This document shows positions 42,308 through 50,967 of a stretch of DNA of 64,000 nt, in pieces. Origin of the DNA: Luteococcus sp048595755. GTDB lineage: Bacteria; Actinomycetota; Actinomycetes; Propionibacteriales; Propionibacteriaceae. Within the stretch, counting starts at the first letter, position 1. Each line of letters opens with the position of its first letter. Where the stretch lies: positions 3,162,001 to 3,226,000 of the forward strand of contig NZ_CP184360.1 in NCBI RefSeq assembly GCF_048595755.1. The letters run 5' to 3'. The notes under the pieces were generated by a model that saw only the letters and a program-made list of their open reading frames with translations, had not been told where the DNA came from and made no database searches. The position numbers and the translations under genes are program-made.

Positions 42308-43336
42308 TCAGCGGTCGGCCTTGCCCTCGGTGTAGTCCTCGTCGGTCTCCTTGATCCAGCTGAACATCTTGCGCAGTTCCTTGCCGGTGGCCTCGATCTG
42401 GTGGCCCTGCTCGGTCTCGCGCATCTTCTTGAACTCGGGCGCGCCGGCGTCCTGGTCCTCGATGAAGTTCTTGGCGAAGGTGCCGTTCTGGATGTCGGTC
42501 AGGATGGCCTTCATGTTCTCCTTGACGTGGCTGTCGACGACGCGCGGGCCGGAGACGTAGTCGCCGTACTCGGCGGTGTCGGAGATGCTCCAGCGCTGCT
42601 TGGAGATGCCGCCCTCGATCATCAGGTCGACGATCAGCTTCAGCTCGTGCAGGCACTCGAAGTAGGCCACCTCGGGCTGGTAGCCAGCCTCGACCAGGGT
42701 CTCGAAACCGGCCTGCACCAGGTGCGACATGCCGCCGCACAGCACGGCCTGCTCACCGAACAGGTCGGTCTCGGTCTCCTCGGTGAAGGTGGTCTCGATG
42801 CCACCGGCCCGCAGGCCACCGATCGCCTTGGCGTAGCTCAGGGCCAGCGGCCAGGCATTGCCCGAGGCGTCCTTCTCGACGGCGACGATGACCGGCACGC
42901 CACGGCCGTCGGCGTATTCGCGACGCACGACGTGGCCCGGGCCCTTGGGGGCGACCATGCAGACGTCCACGCCCTCCGGCGGGGTGATGTAGCCGAAGCG
43001 GATGTTGAAGCCGTGGGCGAAGAACAGGGCGTCGCCCTCCTCCAGGTTGGGCTCGATCTCGGCCTTGTACAGGCCGCGCTGCACCTGGTCGGGGGTGAGG
43101 ATCATCACCACGTCGGCCTCCTCCACGGCCTCGGCGACGCTGAGCACCCGCAGGCCCTCGGCCTCGGCCTTGGCGCGCGACTTGCTGCCCTCGGCCAGAC
43201 CGACGCGCACGTCGACGCCGGAGTCGCGCAGGCTGAGCGCGTGGGCATGGCCCTGCGAGCCGTAGCCGATCACGGCAACGGTGCGGCCCTGGATGATCGA
43301 GAGGTCGGCGTCGTCGTCGTAGAACATCTTTGCCAT
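42308..43336 (-). CDS. ilvC: Ketol-acid reductoisomerase
   Basis: IlvC isomerises and reduces acetolactate and acetohydroxybutyrate with NADPH. The 342-residue class I protein has the nucleotide loop GYGSQGHAHALSLRDSG with the following RVGLAEGSKSR (NADP type). It also has the KPGHVVRREY-like APKGPGHVVRREYADGRGVPV segment and metal ligands in LFGEQAVLCGG and YFECLHELKLIVDLM. It is the last gene of ilvBNC; 70 bases separate it from ilvN. Confidence 0.98.
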   Translation of the reverse strand: MAKMFYDDDADLSIIQGRTVAVIGYGSQGHAHALSLRDSGVDVRVGLAEGSKSRAKAEAEGLRVLSVAEAVEEADVVMILTPDQVQRGLYKAEIEPNLEEGDALFFAHGFNIRFGYITPPEGVDVCMVAPKGPGHVVRREYADGRGVPVIVAVEKDASGNAWPLALSYAKAIGGLRAGGIETTFTEETETDLFGEQAVLCGGMSHLVQAGFETLVEAGYQPEVAYFECLHELKLIVDLMIEGGISKQRWSISDTAEYGDYVSGPRVVDSHVKENMKAILTDIQNGTFAKNFIEDQDAGAPEFKKMRETEQGHQIEATGKELRKMFSWIKETDEDYTEGKADR

Positions 43337-43406
43337 GTGGATGGAACTCCTTGTTCGTTGTGGGACGCGTCGGTTTCGACGGCCCTCGGTCTTGGGGGGA
43401 TGTTGT

Positions 43407-43919
43407 TCAGCCCTGGGTTCGGGACTTGTCGTTGATCGTTCGGATGCCGCGGCCCAGCGCCACCTGGCCGGACTGCACCAGCTCCAACACGCCGTAGGGC
43501 TGCAACATCTCGATCAGGGCATCCAGCTTCTCGCGACTGCCGGTTGCCTCCACGGTAATGGAATCCGGCCCGACGTCGACCGCCTTGCCACGGAAGAGTC
43601 CCACCGTGTCGATGATCTGGCTGCGATTGTCCAGGTCGGAACGCACCTTGATCAACACCAGTTCGCGCTTGACGGCGTTGGAGTGCAATTCCACCACCTT
43701 GATCACCTCGACGAGCTTGTTGAGCTGCTTGACCAGCTGCTCGAGGACCAGCTCGTCGTCCACCTGGGCGACGACGGTCATTCGCGAGAGCGCCTCGTTC
43801 TCGGTGGGGCCCACCGCGAGCGACTCGATGTTGAAACCGCGACGGCTGAACAGCGCCGCGATCCGGGTCAGCACGCCCGGGGTGTTCTCCACCAGGACGC
43901 TGAGGGTATGGCTGCTCAC
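43407..43919 (-). CDS. ilvN: Acetolactate synthase small (regulatory) subunit
   Basis: IlvN is the ACT-domain subunit that gives valine feedback control to IlvB. The 170-residue protein starts SSHTLSVLVENTPGVLTRIAALFSRRGFNIESLAVGPTE, the ACT domain, and ends with the ALS small-subunit C-terminal domain (DPDSITVEATGSREKLDALIEML-like). The GTG start overlaps the ilvB stop by four bases (GTGA), giving coupled translation of the two subunits. Confidence 0.97.
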   Translation of the reverse strand: MSSHTLSVLVENTPGVLTRIAALFSRRGFNIESLAVGPTENEALSRMTVVAQVDDELVLEQLVKQLNKLVEVIKVVELHSNAVKRELVLIKVRSDLDNRSQIIDTVGLFRGKAVDVGPDSITVEATGSREKLDALIEMLQPYGVLELVQSGQVALGRGIRTINDKSRTQG

Positions 43920-45664
43920 AGGTCTTCCTCTTCCCAGTCGGGGGCCATGTCACGGGCGATCTTGATGTCGTCATTGCTGGTGCCGGCGGCCACCATCGGC
44001 CAGACCATGGCGTCCTTGTTGACGACGAACTCAACCACGACCGGGCCGTCATTGATGCTCAAGGCCTTCTCGATCACCTCGTCCACCTCTTCGGGGGTCT
44101 CGGCCCGCAGCCCGACGCAGCCCATCGCCTCGGCCAGCTTGGGGAAGTCGGGGATGCGTTCGGAGTTGAGGTCGGTGTGCGAGTAGCGCTGGTCGAAGAA
44201 GAGCGTCTGCCACTGGCGCACCATGCCCAAAACGTTGTTGTTGATCACGGCGATCTTGATCGGGATGTCGTTCAGCGCGCAGGTGACCAGCTCCTGGTTG
44301 GTCATCTGGAAGCAGCCGTCGCCGTCGATCCCCCACACCACCGCGTCGGGATTTCCGGCCTTGGCGCCCATCGCCGCCGGGACGCAGTAGCCCATGGTTC
44401 CGGCGCCACCGGAGTTGAGCCACTTGCCGGGCAGTTCGTGCGGCAGGAAATGGGCCGACCACATCTGGTGCTGCCCGACGCCGGCGGCATAGATCGCCTC
44501 GGGGCCGCTGAGTTCACCGATGCGCTTGATCACGTACTGGGGGCTCAGCTTGCCGTCGGTCGGCTCCTCCCAGCCCAGCGGGTAGCGCCGCTTCAACGAG
44601 GCCAGGTTGGCCTGCCACGCGGCCAGGTCCTGCAGGGTGACCTTGGAGATCTCGGAGTTGAGCGCATTCAGGAAGGCGCGGGCATCACCGACGACCGGCA
44701 GGTCTGCCTTGCGGTTCTTGCTGATCTCGGCCGGGTCGATGTCGGCGTGGATCACCTTGGCCAGCGGGGCGAAGGTGTCCAACCGGCCGGTCACCCGGTC
44801 GTCGAAACGGGTGCCGACGGCGATCAGCAGGTCGGACTGCTGGATCGCCCCGACGGCCGAGACGCTGCCGTGCATGCCGGGCATGCCCATGTGCAGTTCA
44901 TGGCTGTCGGGGAAGGCACCGCGAGCCATCAGGGTGGTGACCACGGGGATGCCGGTGGCCTCCACCAGCTTGGCCAGCTCGTCGGCTGCACGGGCCTTGA
45001 TGACGCCGCCACCGATGTAGAGCACCGGACGCTTGGCCTCGGCGATCATCTTGGCCGCCTCGCGCACCTGGCGGGTGTGCGGCCTGGTGGTGGGCTTGTA
45101 CCCGGGCAGGTTGATGCCCGAGGGCCAGACGAAGGGGGCGGAGCCCACCAGCGCGTCCTTGGCGATGTCCACCAGCACCGGGCCGGGGCGACCGGTCTCC
45201 GCGATGTGGAAGGCCTCCTTGACGGCCTTGGGGATGTCCTCGGTGCGGGTGATCAGGAAGTTGTGCTTGCTGATCGGCATCGTGATGCCCCGGATGTCGG
45301 CTTCCTGGAAGGCGTCGGTGCCGATGTAGCTCGAGTTCACCTGGCCGGTGATCGCCACCATCGGGACCGAGTCCATGTAGGCGTCCGCGATCGGCGTGAC
45401 CATGTTGGTGGCGCCGGGGCCGGAGGTGGCGATGCACACGCCCACCCGGCCGGTGGAGACGGCATAGCCCTCGGCGGCATGGCCGGCCCCCTGCTCGTGG
45501 CGCACCAGGATGTGGCGCACCTTCGAGTCGTAGAGCGCGTCGTAGGCGGGCATGATGGCGCCCCCCGGAAGACCGAACACCACCTCTACCCCCAGACGCT
45601 CCAGCGAGGCGACGAGCGCCTGCGCGCCGGTCATCATCGGAGGGGTTGAGTCTGCGGGTGCCAT
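43916..45664 (-). CDS. ilvB: Acetolactate synthase large (catalytic) subunit
   Basis: IlvB uses thiamine diphosphate to make acetolactate or acetohydroxybutyrate. The 582-residue protein has the catalytic glutamate in HEQGAGHAAEGYA, the FAD-binding middle domain, and the cofactor motif GDGCFQMTNQELVTCALNDIPIKIAVINNN. ATG 45664 has GAAGGGAA upstream; the frame stays open for 46 more codons, but these run through the attenuator hairpin and are not coding. It is preceded by a leader peptide and terminator (45776-45877). Confidence 0.98.
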   Translation of the reverse strand: MAPADSTPPMMTGAQALVASLERLGVEVVFGLPGGAIMPAYDALYDSKVRHILVRHEQGAGHAAEGYAVSTGRVGVCIATSGPGATNMVTPIADAYMDSVPMVAITGQVNSSYIGTDAFQEADIRGITMPISKHNFLITRTEDIPKAVKEAFHIAETGRPGPVLVDIAKDALVGSAPFVWPSGINLPGYKPTTRPHTRQVREAAKMIAEAKRPVLYIGGGVIKARAADELAKLVEATGIPVVTTLMARGAFPDSHELHMGMPGMHGSVSAVGAIQQSDLLIAVGTRFDDRVTGRLDTFAPLAKVIHADIDPAEISKNRKADLPVVGDARAFLNALNSEISKVTLQDLAAWQANLASLKRRYPLGWEEPTDGKLSPQYVIKRIGELSGPEAIYAAGVGQHQMWSAHFLPHELPGKWLNSGGAGTMGYCVPAAMGAKAGNPDAVVWGIDGDGCFQMTNQELVTCALNDIPIKIAVINNNVLGMVRQWQTLFFDQRYSHTDLNSERIPDFPKLAEAMGCVGLRAETPEEVDEVIEKALSINDGPVVVEFVVNKDAMVWPMVAAGTSNDDIKIARDMAPDWEEEDL

Positions 45665-45775
45665 GGCATTCCCTTCGTTGCGTGCGATGGATGGAGCCGC
45701 TGCCCCATCCGATGATTGCGTGTCCTGCTTGTCCTTCTCGCGCCGTTTCGCCCACTGGACCGCAGCCCAGCCAAC

Positions 45776-45809
45776 AAAAAACCTCCGTTGCCCCTGGGGC
45801 ACACGGAGG
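45776..45809 (-). terminator. Attenuator hairpin before ilvB
   Basis: On the minus strand CCTCCGT pairs with ACGGAGG and, inside it, TGCCCC pairs with GGGGCA (one bulged base), giving 13 base pairs followed by six T (45781-45776). This is the only clear T-tailed intrinsic terminator in the window. It lies 112 bases before ilvB and 33 bases after a leader open frame. Confidence 0.85.
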
Positions 45810-45841
45810 AAGCGCTTCGACCTGTTCGACGAACGGCGGTC

Positions 45842-45877
45842 TCAGCGCTTGGTGAGTACGAGAAGGAAGTTCAGCAC
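45842..45877 (-). CDS. Leu/Val-rich leader peptide of ilvBNC
   Basis: GTG 45877, preceded at seven bases by GAGAAGG, opens an 11-residue frame: MLNFLLVLTKR. Four of the 11 residues are leucine and one is valine. The ribosome site GAGAAGG (45885-45891) is complementary to CCTTCTC inside the leader codons (45860-45866), so the two can form a hairpin. A second pair (AAGCGCT/AGCGCTT, 45810-45816 with 45844-45850) covers the leader end. A terminator follows at once. The layout is that of transcription attenuation by stalled translation. No T-box signature is visible. Confidence 0.75.
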   Translation of the reverse strand: MLNFLLVLTKR

Positions 45878-45997
45878 GCATCAACCTTCTCGGGCGACGC
45901 GGCGTGCGTCAACATCGCGAGACAGTCGTCTCACATCATGGACACAATGCCCACGTTGCGGATACCCGCAACGCGGCAGACCCACCCGCAGAACCGA

Positions 45998-46038
45998 CGC
46001 GGGGCGCCGGTGAGCCACTGGCCCACCCACGCCCCGCG
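45998..46038. terminator. Hairpin after the small membrane protein gene
   Basis: CGCGGGGCG (45998-46006) pairs perfectly with 46030-46038; the 23-base loop can form an inner hairpin. It lies 20 bases past the stop of the 171-residue membrane protein gene. A second hairpin (CGTTGCGG-ATAC-CCGCAACG, 45954-45973) lies just beyond, in the ilvB promoter region. The 180 bases before the ilvB leader hold no gene. Confidence 0.6.
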
Positions 46039-46058
46039 CAAGGAGTACGTCGCCCTGC

Positions 46059-46574
46059 TCAGACGGCCTTGGCGGTCGTCGCACCGACACCGGCGCCGGT
46101 CGCACGAGCGGAGTCGAGCAGCTTGGCGATGCGGGTCAGCGCCCAACCCACCAGGGTCGAGAGCAGGCCCAGCCCCATGACCAGGGCCGAGATGCCGTAG
46201 CTGACGATGGAGGTGAACAGCGAGGCGCGCAGGAAGGAACCGTTCATGGCGCTGGTGCGCGCCTCGGTGTACTTCTCGGCGGCGGCGGTGTCACCGGCAG
46301 CTTCAGCCTTCTTGATCTCGGCACCCAGCTCGGCGTAGGTCTTGCCCTCCGCGCCGGCCAGGGCATGGGTCTTGATGATCTCGGCCTGGCTCCAGGCGGT
46401 GAAGGGACCAGCCACCTGCTTGCCGGCATTGGAGGCGGCGTCGGCGGGAACGGTGATGTTCTCGCTCTTGAGCTGGCTGGTCACGGTGCCCCAGGTGATG
46501 GCGCCGGCGACCAGCATGATGAGTCCGGCGATCATGGAGAGCAGACCGATGATCTTGACGGGCTTGGCGTTCAT
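46059..46574 (-). CDS. Small two-helix membrane protein (often mis-named LigA-like)
   Basis: The 171-residue protein has one helix near the N-terminus (about 8-30) and one near residues 115-145. Between them is an extracytoplasmic domain (about 31-112) rich in Ala, Lys and Glu (TYAELGAEIKKAEAAGDTAAAEKYTEAR). Database relatives in actinobacteria carry the name aromatic ring-opening dioxygenase LigA, but no dioxygenase metal site is visible. ATG 46574 is preceded by GAGGA. Its upstream region is unusually structured: repeated GAATTCAAC, an inverted repeat and a 24-base element shared with clgR. Confidence 0.8.
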   Translation of the reverse strand: MNAKPVKIIGLLSMIAGLIMLVAGAITWGTVTSQLKSENITVPADAASNAGKQVAGPFTAWSQAEIIKTHALAGAEGKTYAELGAEIKKAEAAGDTAAAEKYTEARTSAMNGSFLRASLFTSIVSYGISALVMGLGLLSTLVGWALTRIAKLLDSARATGAGVGATTAKAV

Positions 46575-46613
46575 GGGAAGTCCTCTGGTTGTGCACGGCA
46601 ACTGGATGCGCCG

Positions 46614-46657
46614 TTGAATGCTTTCGAATTCAACTCCCATCTGGTTCTGAATTCAAC
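46614..46657. promoter_or_regulatory. GAATTCAA repeats in the promoter of the small membrane protein gene
   Basis: GAATTCAAC occurs at 46626-46634 and 46649-46657, with starts 23 bases apart. The first copy also forms an inverted repeat with TTGAAT at 46614-46619. Such AT-rich repeats stand out in this genome. They lie 40-85 bases upstream of the gene start, a good place for an operator. Confidence 0.5.
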
Positions 46658-46675
46658 ATCTTCCCTGTCGGGAAG

Positions 46676-46699
46676 GAGCGCTTCAGCCAATGCACAGCT
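46676..46699 (-). promoter_or_regulatory. Shared 24-base upstream element, copy B (small membrane protein)
   Basis: This copy matches 15686-15709 at 22 of 24 positions and holds the same TTCAGC-N5-CACAGC half-sites. It ends about 100 bases before the gene start. A perfect inverted repeat CTTCCC-N4-GGGAAG (46660-46675) touches it on the gene side. Confidence 0.6.
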
Positions 46700-46739
46700 C
46701 GCCTGCGACAGGGGTCACACTGCAAGCCCACAAGCCCCG

Positions 46740-47135
46740 TCAGCCCAGGATCTGGGCCAGCACCTGGTCGGGATCCTCCTCCACCTGCTTGCGGAAGAGT
46801 TCACCAAGACCGGGGTGCTCGCCATAGCGCGGCACCAGGTGCACGTGCAGGTGGAAGACCTCCTGGCCCGCCACCGGGCCGGCGCTGGACAGCATGTTGA
46901 TCCCGTCCGCGTCCAGCCGGTCCACCAACAGCCGCGCCACCCGGCTGACCGCCGGAGCGATCTCCTGCATCACCTCGGCATCCCCGGTGAGGTCGTCGAC
47001 ATGACGCTTCGGAATCACCAGGGTGTGACCCTTGTGCCACGGGGCGATGTCGAGGAAGGCGTAGGCCACGTCGTCCTCGTAGACCTTGCGGCTGGGGACG
47101 TCACCGGCAACGATGCTGCAGAACAGGCAATCCAT
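46740..47135 (-). CDS. HIT-family nucleotide-binding protein
   Basis: The 131-residue protein has the histidine triad HLHVHLV (H95, H97, H99) and the N-terminal DCLFCSIVAGDVPSRKVYEDD with two cysteines near the start (C3, C6), typical of the HINT/Hit branch. These enzymes hydrolyse nucleoside phosphoramidates or dinucleotide tetraphosphates. The gene follows the large oxidoreductase gene (stop 22 bases upstream of its start) on the same strand. Substrate not known. Confidence 0.94.
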   Translation of the reverse strand: MDCLFCSIVAGDVPSRKVYEDDVAYAFLDIAPWHKGHTLVIPKRHVDDLTGDAEVMQEIAPAVSRVARLLVDRLDADGINMLSSAGPVAGQEVFHLHVHLVPRYGEHPGLGELFRKQVEEDPDQVLAQILG

Positions 47136-47156
47136 GGCCCCATCCTAGGCCCGCGA

Positions 47157-50006
47157 TCACCTGCCGCGCTCATGGCCCGGCAGCCGTTCGGCGACCAGCT
47201 CCAGGACGTGGCGGTACTCCTTCCCCGTGGCCCGCGACATGCCCATCTCACAGGTGCGGTTGGCACTTGCGTGCGCCTCGATCCGCTTGCCCCGGCGCCC
47301 GAGTTCCTGCTCCAGGCGCTCCACCTCGCGGGCCTCGGCGGCAGTGGCGGAGGCCGTCAGCTCCGGATGCAGCATTCCTCGGTCACCGGCGAAGCCACAG
47401 CAGCCGGCATTCACGGGGACCACCACGTCCTGGTAGACGGCCCGGGCGCAGGCAATGGCGTCCTCGACGCAGCCCAGGTGGATCATCGAGCAGGTGGGGT
47501 GCAGCACCATCGTGCCCTGTGCCTCCAGCTGCAGGTGGGGCAGGCATTCACGAGCCACGAAGCTCACCGCATCCTCCACCACCACCGTGCGCCACAGTTC
47601 GGCCTTGTGCGGGGGCAGGTGGGTGGCCAGCCCCTCCAGCCCGTGGGTGCAGGAGGATGCGTCGCCCACGATCGGGAGGGCGCCCTGCCGGCTGGCGGCC
47701 CACAGCACGTCGAAGGTGCGCTCGGCCATGGCGGCGGCACCCTCGGTGAATCCCTTGGAGACCCACACCGTCCCGCAGCACAGGCCGCTGAGGTCGGGAA
47801 CCTCCAGGCCGACGCCGGCGGCACGGCAGATCTCGCCCAGCGCATCGGTCACGCCCCGCCCGCATCCCGATTCCGAAGGCCCGAAGATCTCGCCCAGGCA
47901 CGAGGCGAACATCACGCCCTTGGCCTGGGGAACGCTCTTCGGCTGCGGCCGGGCCGCGCCAGAACCGGGCAGGTCGGAACCGACCACGGGAAGCACGTCC
48001 TTGCTGATCACGGTGCGCCCCAGCCTGGTCGCCCCTTCCAGGACCGCCGAGGGGAGCACGTCGGCCACCTTCATGCCGGCACGCAGACCCGTGGTGACCG
48101 GCCCCCAGTGTTCGGCCAGCGCCACCGAGGCCTTGGTTGCCAGGGCACCGTGGCGTTGTGCCCGGAAGGTCTTCATGAACACACCCGTGTCGATCAGGAC
48201 GGGGCAGGCCTTGGCGCACAACGAGTCCACGGCGCAGGTGTCCACCGCCTCGTAGTCATAGGCCTTGCGCAATTCCTCGGCCTCGGCCTCGGGTCGCACC
48301 TGGATCTCGCGCAGCAGGGCGATGCGTCGACGCGGCGTGGTGGTGAGGTCCTTGGAGGGGCAAGTCGGCTCGCAGTAGCCACACTCGACGCACCGGTCGA
48401 CGAAGTCGTCCACCTGCGGCATCGTCTTGAGGTTCTCCAGGTGCCCCGTGGGGCTCTCGTCGAGCAGGGTCCCCGGGTTCAGGATGGCCTTCGGATCGGC
48501 CAGCTGCTTCACCTGGCGCATCACCTCGTAGAGCTCGTCGCCGAACTGCCGACGCACATAGGGGGCCATGATGCGGCCGGTGCCGTGCTCGGCCTTCAGC
48601 GTGCCCTGACGGGCAAGCACGGCATCCACCATCTGCTCGGTGAACTCGGAATAGGTCTCCAGCTGCCGCGGGTCGGACAGGGTGGGGTTGATCATGAAGT
48701 GGATGTTGCCGTCCTTGGCATGACCGAAGATCACCGCATCGTCATAGCCGTGGGAGCCGAACAGTCCGGCAAGGTCGTCGATGGTGGCGGTGAGCGAATC
48801 GACCGGGACGGCCACATCCTCCAACAGATTGGTGGTGCCGGCCGGACGGGCTCCGGCCACGGAGGTGTAGAGCCCCTTGCGCAGGTACCACAGGTCTGCG
48901 CGCTCGGCGGCGACGTCGGTGAAGCGCGGCGGCTCGGCGATGGGCAGGCCGGCCATCACGTCGTTGAGGGCAGACATCCGAGCGGCCAGATCGTCGGGAT
49001 CGTCGCTGGTGGCCTCCACCAGCAGGGCCGCGTGGCGTTGCACCTGCAGCTCGGCCAGATCTGGGGAGGCCTCCTTGTACTGCTGGACGACTCGCAGGCT
49101 GGCGGCGTCCATCAGCTCCAGGGCGGTGGCACCGCCCTGCACCAGTTGCCCCAGGGCGTCGGTGGCGACGCCCAGCTCGTCCACCACCAGCAGGGCCGTG
49201 GCCGCGAAGGGATGCACCGGCACGGTCCGGAAGGTGGCCTCGGCCACGAAACCGAGCGTGCCCTCCGAGCCGATCACCAGGTGCTCCAGGATGCGCACGG
49301 GCTGGTCATGGTCGACGAAGGAGTTGACGCCGTAGCCCATCGTGTTCTTCATGGCGTACTGCTGGGCAATGCGCGCCAGGCTGTCGGGATTGCCGCGGAC
49401 CCGATCGCGAAGACTGGCCAGCCCCTCCCACAGGGCCGGCTCGTCCCGGCGCAGCCGCTCGTCGGCATCGGGCTGCGAAGTGTCGACGACGGTGCCGCTC
49501 GGCAGCACCAGGACCATCGAGTCCAGGGTGCGGTAGGTATTGCGTTCGGTGCCGCAGCTCATCCCGGAGGAATTGTTGGCCACCACGCCGCCGACCGTGC
49601 AGGCGATCTCGCTGGCCGGATCGGGGCCGAGGCGACGTCCGAAGGGCGCCAGGTGGGCGTTGACGCTGCGCACGGTGGCGCCCGGCTCGCACCTCACCCG
49701 CTGCCCCTGGTCGAGCACCGTGACACCACGGAAGTTCTGGCGCACGTCCAGCAGTACGTCGTCGCTGAGCGCCTGCCCGCTGAGCGAGGTGCCACCCGAA
49801 CGGAAGGTCACCCGCCTGCCCTGCTGCGCGGCCTGGCGCATCACGGCGGCGACATCGGCCACGGAAGCCGCCGTCACCACGACGCGCGGCGTCACCAGAT
49901 AGTGGGAGGCATCGTGCGCCATGCCGATGCGATCCACCAGGCGCTCGCTCACCTGCCCCTCGTCGAGGCCCGGGATCTTCCAGTCTGCTGCTCCGTTGCT
50001 AGCCAT
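47157..50006 (-). CDS. FAD-linked oxidoreductase with Fe-S clusters (D-2-hydroxyacid/D-lactate dehydrogenase type)
   Basis: The 949-residue protein joins an FAD-binding PCMH domain (RVTFRSGGTSLSGQALSDDVLLD, about 66-88), the FAD-linked oxidase C-terminal domain to about 520, and two Fe-S motifs (C539, C542, C545, C549 and C591, C597, C601). Two CCG-type cysteine domains follow (GLCCGTVWV, NAGCCGFAGDRG). This is the one-chain form of glycolate oxidase GlcDEF, seen in quinone-linked D-lactate dehydrogenases. It probably feeds electrons into the membrane quinone pool. A dyad lies just upstream of its start. Confidence 0.92.
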   Translation of the reverse strand: MASNGAADWKIPGLDEGQVSERLVDRIGMAHDASHYLVTPRVVVTAASVADVAAVMRQAAQQGRRVTFRSGGTSLSGQALSDDVLLDVRQNFRGVTVLDQGQRVRCEPGATVRSVNAHLAPFGRRLGPDPASEIACTVGGVVANNSSGMSCGTERNTYRTLDSMVLVLPSGTVVDTSQPDADERLRRDEPALWEGLASLRDRVRGNPDSLARIAQQYAMKNTMGYGVNSFVDHDQPVRILEHLVIGSEGTLGFVAEATFRTVPVHPFAATALLVVDELGVATDALGQLVQGGATALELMDAASLRVVQQYKEASPDLAELQVQRHAALLVEATSDDPDDLAARMSALNDVMAGLPIAEPPRFTDVAAERADLWYLRKGLYTSVAGARPAGTTNLLEDVAVPVDSLTATIDDLAGLFGSHGYDDAVIFGHAKDGNIHFMINPTLSDPRQLETYSEFTEQMVDAVLARQGTLKAEHGTGRIMAPYVRRQFGDELYEVMRQVKQLADPKAILNPGTLLDESPTGHLENLKTMPQVDDFVDRCVECGYCEPTCPSKDLTTTPRRRIALLREIQVRPEAEAEELRKAYDYEAVDTCAVDSLCAKACPVLIDTGVFMKTFRAQRHGALATKASVALAEHWGPVTTGLRAGMKVADVLPSAVLEGATRLGRTVISKDVLPVVGSDLPGSGAARPQPKSVPQAKGVMFASCLGEIFGPSESGCGRGVTDALGEICRAAGVGLEVPDLSGLCCGTVWVSKGFTEGAAAMAERTFDVLWAASRQGALPIVGDASSCTHGLEGLATHLPPHKAELWRTVVVEDAVSFVARECLPHLQLEAQGTMVLHPTCSMIHLGCVEDAIACARAVYQDVVVPVNAGCCGFAGDRGMLHPELTASATAAEAREVERLEQELGRRGKRIEAHASANRTCEMGMSRATGKEYRHVLELVAERLPGHERGR

Positions 50007-50023
50007 GGCAGCAGACTAGTACC

Positions 50024-50038
50024 TGTGGACTGACCACA
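50024..50038. promoter_or_regulatory. Candidate operator of the FAD/Fe-S oxidoreductase gene
   Basis: TGTGG-N5-CCACA is a perfect dyad 18-32 bases upstream of the start. GntR/FadR-type regulators of lactate or glycolate genes bind similar TGGT-N-ACCA dyads. No such regulator gene is adjacent. Confidence 0.4.
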
Positions 50039-50133
50039 TCCAGACCTTGGTGGTAACAATTCGGAAGCGCTCCCGAAGGAAGGACCACGGCATCCAGGTC
50101 GGGCCCCGCCGTGGCCGGTGAACTCCGGCGGGG

Positions 50134-50895
50134 TCAGCGCACCTCGACGCCAGCGGCGCGCAGGCCGTCCTTGACCTGGCCGATCGACAGCGTGCCGTAG
50201 TGGAAGACGCTGGCGGCCAGCACCGCGTCGGCCCCCGCCTTGGCGGCGTCCACGAAGTGCTGCACCGTGCCCGCCCCGCCCGAGGCGATCACCGGCACGT
50301 CCACCACCTCGCGCACCGCGCGAATCATCTCAAGGTCGAAGCCGTCGGTGGTGCCGTCGGCGTCCATCGAGTTCAACAGCACCTCGCCCGCCCCGCGCTC
50401 GACGGCCTCCTTGGCCCAGGCGATGGCATCCAACCCGGCGCTGCGACGGCCACCGTGGGTGGTGACCCCGAATCCCGACGGCTGGCCCGCTTCGCGCCGT
50501 GCGTCGAGCGAGAGCACCAGCACCTGGTTCCCGAAGCGCTCGGTGATCTCGTTGATCGCCTCGGGACGGCGGATGGCTCCCGTGTTGATCCCCACCTTGT
50601 CTGCGCCGCAGCGCAGCAGCGCGTCCACGTCGTCGACGCTGCCCACTCCCCCACCGACGCACAGCGGGATGAAGACGGTCTCGGCGCATCGCGTCACCAT
50701 CTCGCGGGTGGTGGCGCGCCCCTCGCTCGAGGCGGAGATGTCCAGGAAGACCAGCTCGTCGGCGCCCGCTTCACCGTAGGCGCGCGCCAACTCCACCGGA
50801 TCACCGGCATCACGCAGATTGGTGAAGTTCACGCCCTTGACGACCCTGCCCCCGTGCACGTCGAGGCAGGGGATGACACGCAGCGCAACACTCAT
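50134..50895 (-). CDS. hisF: Imidazole glycerol phosphate synthase, cyclase subunit
   Basis: HisF uses ammonia from HisH to close the imidazole ring in histidine synthesis and yields AICAR. The 253-residue TIM barrel has catalytic D11 (IPCLDVHGGRVVKGVNF) and the second aspartate (D130 region, LSLDARREAG), phosphate loops VGGGVGSVDD and ASGGAGTVQHF. The other his genes are not in the window. It is separated by 127 bases from the oxidoreductase gene downstream. Confidence 0.97.
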   Translation of the reverse strand: MSVALRVIPCLDVHGGRVVKGVNFTNLRDAGDPVELARAYGEAGADELVFLDISASSEGRATTREMVTRCAETVFIPLCVGGGVGSVDDVDALLRCGADKVGINTGAIRRPEAINEITERFGNQVLVLSLDARREAGQPSGFGVTTHGGRRSAGLDAIAWAKEAVERGAGEVLLNSMDADGTTDGFDLEMIRAVREVVDVPVIASGGAGTVQHFVDAAKAGADAVLAASVFHYGTLSIGQVKDGLRAAGVEVR

Positions 50896-50967
50896 GGGGC
50901 GAACCTATCGGGCTGGGCGCGCCCTGCGGTGTCGGGTCTCGCCTTGCGGCACCCCGATCGGCGACGA

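Noticed and set aside
45665..45900. T-box riboswitch before ilvB
   Set aside because: No T-box sequence or specifier stem-loop is visible; a short Leu/Val leader peptide explains the terminator better.
46059..46574. Aromatic ring-opening dioxygenase LigA
   Set aside because: The name is transferred in databases; the protein has two membrane helices and no metal-binding histidines of a dioxygenase.
46365..50033. A 1222-codon open frame on the plus strand
   Set aside because: It runs antisense across three recognisable genes (membrane protein, HIT protein, FAD/Fe-S oxidoreductase) and has shadow-frame composition.
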